The notes under the pieces were generated by a model. That model was not told where the DNA came from. It did no database searches and was given only the letters and a program-made list of their open reading frames with translations. The position numbers and the translations under genes are program-made. A stretch of DNA of 64,000 bases from Trebouxia sp. TZW2008 (taxonomy: Eukaryota > Chlorophyta > Trebouxiophyceae > Trebouxiales > Trebouxiaceae), in NCBI GenBank assembly GCA_002118135.1, contig BDIU01000028.1, positions 213,332 to 277,331 on the forward strand. Direction: 5' to 3'. This document shows, one piece after another, positions 56,501 through 64,000 of the stretch (its first letter is position 1; each line of letters starts with the position of its first letter).

Positions 56501-59274
56501 GCTGCTGCCATTTCCTGCAGCTGTGGTGCCTGTAGCTGCAGCTGCGCCTGTAGGCACTTGGTGCCCATGTGCGTGAGGGTATTGCTGATGTTGTGGTAGC
56601 TGGCCTGGAAGATGTGCTGCTGCCTCAGCATCCTAAACAACACAGCACACATGATGCATTGTGCAATGCCAGGTGCTGATACATGTACAGTGTAAGTGTG
56701 GGCCTCGAAGACAAGGCTCAGGGCGACTCAAAGCTGTCTCTACCAGAACATATGATGTTAAACCAGTGCAAGGTGCGAGTACAAGGCAGGAACAGCTTGC
56801 CTGGACACAGTGCCAATGCTAACTCAGGTTGATGCCATCAACAGCACCTAGCAAACCTTCAGGTGTAACAGCAGCAAAACTTGAGAATGCACAAAGAAAG
56901 TCAAGAGCTTGTGCACTGGCCCATGTGGTGGTACCTGGGCAGGGGGCCTTGGGGGCTGTTGAGGAGGCTGGGCTGGAGGGGCTCTAGGGGCTAGCACTGA
57001 TGTACGGCAAGTGGGACAGCTCTGCTGTCGCTCCAGCCATGACCTACAAATCAATCAACAGAACTTACAGTCCCAGGACGGCAGATGTGACTCACTGAAC
57101 TTTCTGACTTGAAAGCACAGGTGAATATGTCTGGCAATCAAGGCACCTGACCAGAGTTTGCCTAAAAAAAAAGGCAAATGTCGCGCTGACAAAAGGCTGA
57201 ACAAGGCAAATGAGGGTCGTGATTTCTGGGTTGTACATGCCCTGAAATGGCTCACATACATTGAGGCAGTCAGATCTGGCCTTGATACGCATTGCAATAA
57301 TTCATGCATATGAACAGGCGTCAGATAAAAGGCAATGCATAGAGGCCCCAATGCTGAGAATTGGATCTGCAGATTGGTCTTGGGGGTGTAGTGAAAGGGC
57401 ATTTATTTGTGCACTGTGCACATACGACAATATTTGTCTCATCATGAAGCAGCTTTCAAAACTGCCATCGGCAAGACATGAACAGAGTTAGAATCCCACC
57501 TGAGGCAGTGGAGGTGGAAGACATGACTGCAAGACAGCTTCTTGTTCCTTGAGGTTGCAGTCATTTCCTCCCGGCAGATGATGCAGATGTTGTCGCTGCG
57601 CTCAAGGTCCTCAACAGTTGCGTCAGGAAACCTTTCATCCATGTTTGCTGTGACCCGCCTACATAAGACCACACTACACATCAATATAGGCGGGGATCAC
57701 AATTTCTGAAATGATGCGTCATGGACATTGAATGCAGTGTGAAGGCCAACTGGAGAGACATAAACACAAAGATCTGGCTTTCACTGTCTGATCGGTTTCC
57801 TGGCAAAACTGTTGTGCATAATTGCACAGATCTGCAGATGTTGTACAGATGCCTTGAGCACACCTGTATCTGAGGAAATCTGTAAGTCTGTTCCTGAAGT
57901 TGCGGAAAGTCCAATATAGGTCTCTGACCTGCAATCAGAACAAGGCTTGATGCACTTGCTTGCCATCAATCCACACAAGCCAATTCTGTGAACAATGCAA
58001 AAGACTGGTGGCATTGCATCAGCAGGCATGAGCAACAACAACAGCCAGGCAAAGAAACTCACCAGGTGTAGAGGAAGGCCATAGTTGGTGAAGACTATGA
58101 CAAAGAAGACCAGATACACACAGAGGTGTAGCATGTCTGTCAAGAGCTGCAAGTAGAAGACATAGACACCCTGTATGCACAATTGACTTGCGTTAGCAGT
58201 TGTTCTGTTCTACTGCGCTATCTTGCATTGCATTGCATTGTGTTACAGTACATGGCATTCCGTTGCGTGGCACTGCGCTGCTTTGGATTGCATTGCATTG
58301 CATTGCATTGTGTTGTGATATGTCGCCTTGCATTATACTGCATTGAGAGCTGACTTTCATTGCATGTCATACCTTGTGTTCCCATCTGCCATCCATGTAG
58401 TTGTCAAAGACTGACAATAGGTACTTGATGAAGGTACTGACGATGATCGAGCATTGGATCACATACTCAAAGGCAAAGAGCAGGTGTACAGAAGCACTCC
58501 GCTCCAGTGTCTTTGAGATGGTGAATTGCAAAAACAAGCAGTCTATGCCCTGCATGCGCAGCACCAAAAGAGTCAGAGGCAGGTGCAGCTACCAGGCAAT
58601 CACACTTGCTCAGCAACAGATCGCAAGGGGAAAGGACCATCTAGTGCAGATGACATACCAGTAGCAAGTTCATAAAAGAGACAATTCTCAAGTGGTGAAG
58701 CCTTGACACAGTTGGTGTGGTTTCAATGTAGTCCACACGGTCTTGAACAAGCCAATGGAAGACTTTGATAAACGTAAGCGTGACAAACATTGCAACGAAC
58801 TCAACGTTGAACTCGTCTCTGAAAATGGTCATTGCCAAGCAAGTCTCCATAACTGCCTGACTGATCCTGTCATTGATTCTCTCGATTTCTGACTCCCTTA
58901 GATTGCCCAGGAAGACCTGCAAGATGCTTGGAGCCTCGCAAAAAAACCACTTCAGATGGCTCACAATGATGGCACATGCCTGTACCTTGGTGGTCAGGTT
59001 GTACAGCGTCAGAGCCAAAGCAAAAGCTAGATTTCCTAGCACCGCGATGGCTATCTTGCTGGTCGACAAGTAATACACCGCAGGAAAGAACCTGCATCAG
59101 CATTTTGATGGTTCTTACATGCTGATTTTGGCTAGCTGCGATAGTCCGACAGCAGAGAGGTCAAGCATGCAAGGCTGTTCAGAGATCTTACTGTTCTCTT
59201 GTGTAGAACGCATGGTATATGACGCCTGAAGCGGTTGCGGCGCTGACACCAATGTACTTCCGCAGGTCGATCAT
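53512..59274 (-). CDS. HRD1: HRD1/synoviolin-type RING E3 ubiquitin ligase (ER-associated degradation)
   Basis: Twelve exons join exactly to 739 residues: 59274-59192, 59091-58986, 58916-58659, 58549-58373, 58170-58063, 57928-57864, 57658-57500, 57043-56935, 56632-56093, 55623-55410, 54752-54592 and 53751-53512. HRD1 ubiquitinates misfolded ER proteins and forms part of the retrotranslocation channel. About six hydrophobic segments precede the RING. Conserved blocks include ETCLAMTIFRDEFNVEFVAM, KVFHWLVQDRVDYIETTPTV, FTISKTLERSASVHLLFAFE and the RING-H2 CIICREEM, CSHVFHLHCLRSWLERQQSC, PTCR, preceded by MDERFPDATVEDLERSD. The C-terminal 400 residues are disordered: Pro-, Gly/Ser-, then Ala-rich (a run of 14 Ala), then Gln/His, as in many HRD1 tails but longer. 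Start codon is 200 bp from the cpSRP54 start on the other strand. Confidence 0.95.
54775..54861 (-). repeat. Acceptor-edge copy of HRD1 exon 11
   Basis: A copy of the first 60-65 bp of exon 54752-54592 lies directly upstream, after the same gttgcag acceptor. It reads GAPMPPALPLSGEHESTAAA before diverging. It is nearly identical in sequence, so the duplication is recent; splicing to this copy would use the wrong downstream sequence. Confidence 0.9.
55010..55265 (+). mobile_element. Possible decayed LINE fragment
   Basis: In an HRD1 intron the plus strand reads, across frames, LVYRSEVWQTDTHQ, then FSMLLAGIRRV and QCLVRMPQESI. This recalls the LLYGSEVW...L..F...CLR.ILGI.W.D.V.N..L segment after the LINE reverse-transcriptase core. 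It is frameshifted and short, so the call is tentative. Confidence 0.4.
58205..58345. repeat. (TTGCA)n-type degenerate pentamer repeat
   Basis: An intronic stretch of HRD1 is made mostly of GCATTGCATTGCATTG and close variants (TTGCGT, TTGTGT). Confidence 0.85.
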
Positions 59275-59474
59275 AGTACCGGCCTGCAGTCTCTGCGTGA
59301 TTTGCGCTGCACTTTGGTGGGGTTGCCAATCAGGTTGTCAATGACATCGGCAGGAAGTTACTCAACCGCCATCTTGCCAACGGTGGCAGTCTTATCGATC
59401 TCCTGTCGAGGGCTTGCCTATGCTTGCCCATTTGCGTCCGTCGTTGAGCGCGCCTCCGCATCGACAACTTGATC
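59275..59474. promoter_or_regulatory. Probable bidirectional promoter (HRD1 / cpSRP54)
   Basis: Exactly 200 bp separate the divergent start codons. Both genes need their promoter and leader here, so a shared element is likely. The stretch is exon-like in G+C content; no specific motif is claimed. Confidence 0.5.
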
Positions 59475-62400
59475 ATGTCGTATGCGGGGCTTGTCGGGGG
59501 CACCCGTTTGTGTCACCACCTAGCCCCCCATGCAGACACTCACAGCAGGCGCACTGCGCTGCACACCACGCGCAACCTGCACACGCAAGGCCACGTTCTA
59601 CAGGGCAGTCTTTTGAATTTGCGCACATGGAGGCCAGCACAATGCAAACAAGTAAGCCTTACACTTCTCGACTTAGACAAGTCAAGTCGTAGCATGTGTT
59701 GCTGCACCTGTGATCACTCCCTGCTGCAGGTAAGGCACCACAACCGAGCTCATATCGTCCGGGCAGCCATGTTTGACGATTTGAGCATTGGTCTCAACAA
59801 AGCATGGGATACGGTCCGGAAGGATGGCAAATTGAGCAAAGACAACATAAAGGAGCCTATGCGGGAGATACGCAGGGCGCTATTGGAAGCTGATGTAAGC
59901 GAAGTTGCCTTGTAGCAGCAGCACCAACAGCACACTTGCAGCATGCTGGCATCCTGTCCATAGCCAGCACTCCACTCATGAACATACTGCTTTGCAGGTG
60001 TCGTTGCCTGTTGTGCGCAAATTTGTCAAAGAAATTGAGGAGAAGGCACTAGGTACCAAGGTGCTCAAAGGTGTGAAGCCAGATCAGCAGCTGGTCAAAG
60101 TTGTCAACGATCAGTTGATTGAGCTGATGGGCGGGAAGCAGCAGGGTCTGGAAATGCCGAGGCGGGGTCCTCAGGTGCAAGCAACATCCTTGAAATGGTT
60201 CATTTGCATTATGACCTGTCTCCTGTCAGGCATCACATGCGTATGGCGCATGGCATGCTTAGCTGTATCTCATTGACGTGTGGGCGCATCATGGCTTGTG
60301 TCATACATGAAATGGGTGCCAATGTCGCTGGGCAATGTTTGGTAGGGGGAAGCAAGGGCGGGGAAAAGGGATGCTCAGCACTCCAGTGACACGGTGACAG
60401 GCAGGTCAAGAATGGCGATTGATGGATTTATTGCCATAGATTGCAATCCCCCGTTAATCAGCACCAGCTGCAGTTATCCTGGTTTGCAATTGACATAGCT
60501 TTGGTGGGTGCAGATCATCCTGATGGCAGGTTTGCAAGGTGTGAGCAGGACCACAGCTTGTGGCCAGCTAGCACTCTATCTCGGAAGCAACCTCGCTATG
60601 TAGCTTACACAGCTCACTGGGCTGCAGATCATCCTCATGGCTGGATTGCAAGGCGTGGGCAAGACAACAGCATGTGGCAAACTAGCATTGTACCTGAGGA
60701 AGCAGAAGAGGAAGGTGCTGATGGTGGCCACAGATGTGTACAGGCCTGCAGCCATTGAGCAGTTGGTCAAGCTTGGCGAGAGGATTGATGTGCCAGTCTT
60801 TGAGCAGGGCACAGACGCGCGGCCTGATGAGATTGCTGTAGCAGGCATCAAACACGTAAGTGACTGCAGCACTCATGGCCACAGCAGATAGTTGATGAAA
60901 TTGCTACAGCAATAGTTTGATACGTCGGTGTTTGCATTTCTAGAGGAACAGCGCCAATGCTCAGCAGAGATCCAAAAAAAGGCTGCTTTGCAAGAGCTAA
61001 CAGGTCCTCATACTTGCTGCAGTTGCCTGTGCAGGGCTATCAAGCAGTAGTGCAAACAGCCTCCCCATGACATGTCTACCTTCCAATGCATGTGTTTGCA
61101 GCGCATGCAAGCCACTATCAAAGCCACTATTCTCGCTGCAGGCAAAAGATGCAAGGTTTGATGCCATCATTGTAGACACAGCAGGCCGACTGCAAATAGA
61201 TCAGAAGATGATGGGAGAGTTGCAAGCCACACAGAAAGCTATCAAGCCATCAGATACGCTGCTAGTGATTGATGCCATGACGGGGCAGGAAGCAGCAAGT
61301 CTCACCAAAGCATTCAATGACGCCACCACACTCACAGGTGTGTCAAGTGCTTGCAGTCCACTGGTCACTGGTCAACTGATCTACTTGCCATGGCTGTATA
61401 CAGTGATAGAAGGTGAAATCCCAAAAGTATCCACATAAAGTATCGACAGGTCTATGGAAATCATTCTGCATGATCACATTGCAGTGACCTCAGACAGCCC
61501 TTGTGTAGGCAAGCCCTGCAAAGTCATCTGCAAGGTAGTCTGACTGCTTGAGCTTTCGTGACTGCGTGTCACCGCTCCCTATGCACAGCTATGCACAACT
61601 GTCCTCTAGTGTGATTGCTGTTCTGTGTCATGCCTTTGACATGTTTGGCCTGGACCTCAGCAGATGTACGCACTTGCTTAATTTGCGGAGTGTCTTGAAA
61701 AGCAGTACATCTTCAACTGTTGTCCCTTCCTCAATGTTTGGCAATGTCAGGAGTGTGCTGAATCTGTGTGCCATAGTGTACCAGTAACATCTGAACTGCT
61801 GCAGGGGCCATATTGACAAAGATGGACGGTGACAGTAGAGGAGGTGCCGCGCTCAGTGTCAAAGCAGTCTCTGGCAAACCTATCAAGTTTGTGGGAGCTG
61901 GCGAGAAGCTAGAGGCTCTAGAGCCATTCTACCCTGACAGACTTGCTGGCAGGATACTCGGTACGTAACACATTTTTATGGTGCATGACCATCACATTGC
62001 AACTTGACAGGAGGACCAAGCAGACTGTGACATCTTTGCTTCTGCTATATACTGCGCTCATCATCAGGCGCTGTTACTGCAATTTGAAGAAGTACTGCTT
62101 GGTCCTGCAGAGCCAATCTTGCCATTCCGCTTTTGAGACACCAGTTGCATTCCAGGCAATATCAAACATGCAAGATTGCCACCACTGAGTCTTCATCATG
62201 CTGCATATGCTTACTAAGCTCAATCTTGCTCAGCAAAATTGTTTGCCTGTCAGGATTGCTGCAGTAATGGGTGATGTGTTCTCATTGGTAGAGGAAGCCA
62301 AGATAGACGTCAAAAGTGATGAAGCTGCAGCCATGAGTAAGCGCACTAAGCAATCCTGACCATATGTACAGTTCCTTGCAGGCATGGGGGATGTGCTGTC

Positions 62401-63548
62401 ACTGGTCGAGAAGGCAGAAGAATCTATCACAGCTGATGAAGCTGCAGCCATGACTAAGCACATCAAGCAATAATGACCATATGTACAATTCCTTGCAGGC
62501 ATGGGAGATGTGCTGTCGCTGGTAGAGAAGGCGGAAGAAACTATCAAAGCCGATGAAGCTGCAGCCATGACTAAGCGGATCATGGAGATGAAGTTTGACT
62601 TCAATGACTTTCTGCAGCAGAGCCGCATGATGTCACGGATGGGCACTGTGGGTCAGATCACCAAAATGCTTCCAGGTGTGTCAAGGAGTGTCTGGCTTGC
62701 AGCTGTGTGATACTCTTGTGGGCTGTATGAAAAAGCTTGTTGAACTTGAGTTGAGAGGTGGAATCTCATTCAAGGTTGCACGGCTGGTCGTACTGCAGGC
62801 ATGATCATGGCAAGTGCTACCTTGATCAATTTCAACCCACATGACCAATGCAGAGACCTTGCAATGCATCAATTGTTTGTCAAGCGTTGACCCATTGGCA
62901 AAGTACATGGGAGTCACAGCAGCATACAGCCTGTCTCTCCATCGTCACACTCGCATAAGGCTTCCACATGCACACAGCACAAAAGCTGCAACATGCTGCA
63001 GCAACCAATCATCAACAAAGGGGGTGGATCTGCAGGCATGAGCCAGATCTCTGACCAGCAAATGGCAGCAGCCAAGAAGCAGGGCAAGGTGTGGGACACA
63101 ATGATCCAGAGCATAACTCCCAAAGGGCGTGAAATCGCTGAGCTGCTTGTATTTTACTCACATTGTGTATCATACAGGCATGAATCAGATAACTGATCAA
63201 CAAATGGCAGCAGCAGACAAGCAGGCCAAGGTGTGGGAGTCAATGATTCAAAGCATGACCCCCAAAGAGCGTGAGGACCCCGAGCTGTTGGCGTCAACCC
63301 CAAGCAGGCGACGTCGCATCGCTAGAGGATCAGGGCGCAAAGAAGTAGACGTGTCCAACATGATTGCTAGGTTCAGTCAGATGCGGAGTAAGATGAAGGA
63401 CATGTCTAGGATAATGAACATGTCTGGCGCAAAAGGTCAGCTGCAAAGCTTGGGTGCTCATCTGCGTCTCATGCTTGTAGTTGTCAATGCCATCATTGCT
63501 ACTGCACAAGTCATCCCATGGGACGTCGTTCATCTCCATACCCTTTGA
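59475..63548 (+). CDS. cpSRP54: Chloroplast signal recognition particle 54 kDa GTPase
   Basis: Eight exons join in frame: 59475-59651, 59730-59894, 59998-60174, 60628-60855, 61142-61337, 61805-61960, 62499-62675 and 63178-63548 (548 aa if it ends at 63548; the last part after GAKG may instead splice on). The first 75 residues are Arg/His/Thr-rich and lack family similarity: a plastid transit peptide ending near [13 protein letters not shown]. Then the N domain ([20 protein letters not shown]), the G domain with [43 protein letters not shown] and [14 protein letters not shown], then the M domain ([49 protein letters not shown]). Closer to bacterial-type/cpSRP54 than cytosolic SRP54 ([20 protein letters not shown]). 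It delivers light-harvesting proteins with cpSRP43 and helps co-translational targeting in plastids. Introns before exons 4, 7 and 8 carry decoy copies of those exons. Confidence 0.93.
60514..60600 (+). repeat. Acceptor-edge copy of cpSRP54 exon 4 (dead P-loop)
   Basis: After a gtgcag acceptor, a copy of the first 85 bp of exon 60628-60855 reads [20 protein letters not shown]. The P-loop GVGKTT has become GVSRTT, losing the lysine that binds phosphate, so an mRNA using it would give an inactive GTPase. Just upstream of the copy and of the real exon the intron sequence is also alike. Confidence 0.92.
62250..62475 (+). repeat. Acceptor-edge copies of cpSRP54 exon 7 (two extra)
   Basis: Two copies of the first 90 bp of exon 62499-62675 lie upstream. 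The second (about 62383-62473) follows the identical ttccttgcag acceptor and reads [20 protein letters not shown], then [10 protein letters not shown] and stop. The first (about 62252-62345) reads [20 protein letters not shown]. Spacing is about 115-130 bp, each with its own preceding intron piece. Confidence 0.95.
63036..63152 (+). repeat. Acceptor-edge copy of cpSRP54 exon 8
   Basis: After a tctgcag acceptor, 117 bp match the start of exon 63178-63548 and read [38 protein letters not shown]. It stays open but ends without a matching continuation. Only 25 bp of intron-like sequence separate it from the real acceptor (atacag). Confidence 0.93.
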
Positions 63549-63958
63549 CAGAAACTCTGAATTCTCAGCAATGTCCCTGGCACGCTCGCATTTCACTTGG
63601 GGCTGCTCATTGGTGCTGTTGCGTGCAGCGCATGCAGCTGATGTCAGCACATGGTAATGCTGCAGCCTGCGCATTGGATCTTGTCCTTGAATTGTTCTCT
63701 CTAAATCTCCTTGCTGCATGCTTTATTTCAGAGCATGTGTTTGCAAGCAATGCTGCAATGCACTGCGCATCTTGCCCCTAGCATGTTGAAGCGTCTGTTG
63801 CTAACTTTTCATCACAAGCAGAAAGCATGCACAAGCAACAGCATTGTGTGCAGCAGCATAGTCTCTGCCAGCCATACATCTTTGCAGTGAGGCATAAACA
63901 ACAGCTGTCCAGAGGTTTGGTGGTCACACCAGGTCAGCTTGGAAACAGCAAGCCGTCA
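63549..63958. other. Right end, no gene called
   Basis: Downstream of the cpSRP54 frame I see no recognisable exon. If the gene has another exon it would be here or beyond the window. Confidence 0.4.
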
Positions 63959-63960
63959 TC

Positions 63961-64000
<40 letters not shown>
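63959..64000. repeat. (CA)n microsatellite, runs off the window
   Basis: About 20 CA units reach the end of the window. Confidence 0.98.

Noticed and set aside
1..64000. tRNA or rRNA genes
   Set aside because: I saw no cloverleaf-like sequence with A and B boxes, nor any rRNA core motif. A tRNA scan would settle it.

Overview
This is a nuclear segment of an intron-rich eukaryote. The gene set points to a green alga: a chloroplast-type SRP54, a plant-type L-galactono-1,4-lactone dehydrogenase, a probable plastid-targeted small membrane protein, and a (S)PPP-rich cell-wall-like protein. A trebouxiophyte or similar chlorophyte is my inference. Introns are GT-AG with very regular 'tgcag' acceptors. 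I built gene models by joining exons by hand and checking that splice phase is kept; most models below close perfectly in frame.

Layout. 1-686 (+): 3' end of a Nopp140/SRP40 nucleolar protein. 1.5-3.8 kb (-): unknown Gln/Ala-rich protein. 4.3-9.7 kb (-): proline-rich (PPSPPP) single-pass membrane protein. 9.9-14.9 kb (-): two-helix membrane plus coiled-coil protein, whose 3' end is not resolved from the previous gene. 15.6-20.7 kb (-): ornithine aminotransferase (9 exons, 465 aa). 20.9-22.3 kb (+): small plastid membrane protein. 22.5-29.0 kb (+): L-galactono-1,4-lactone dehydrogenase (9 exons, 555 aa; last step of ascorbate synthesis). 30.2-30.9 kb (-): single-exon unknown. 32.7-42.6 kb (-): large SANT-PHD-SANT corepressor-like protein. 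43.2-43.9 kb: 93-bp minisatellite. 45.5-46.7 kb (-): PPIL3-type cyclophilin (6 exons, 162 aa). 47.2-47.8 kb (+): SRPBCC-like protein. 49.0-52.1 kb (-): ankyrin-repeat protein with an N-myristoylation motif. 53.5-59.3 kb (-): HRD1/synoviolin E3 ligase (12 exons, 739 aa). 59.5-63.5 kb (+): cpSRP54. The window ends in a (CA)n repeat.

The outstanding feature is not one gene but a pattern shared by nearly all of them. Introns are filled with direct, decayed tandem copies of the neighbouring exon edge together with its splice site. Copies of an exon's 5' part with its acceptor always lie upstream of the intact exon. Copies of an exon's 3' part with its donor always lie downstream. I see about 17 such arrays in at least eight genes, with 1 to about 6 extra copies each. 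The introns therefore seem to have grown by duplication across exon-intron junctions, leaving many decoy splice sites and pseudo-exons.

Several neighbours are head-to-head with about 200 bp between start codons (HRD1/cpSRP54, OAT/plastid protein; cyclophilin/SRPBCC about 500 bp), suggesting shared promoters. Beyond that the genes are ordinary housekeeping functions with no visible pathway relation.
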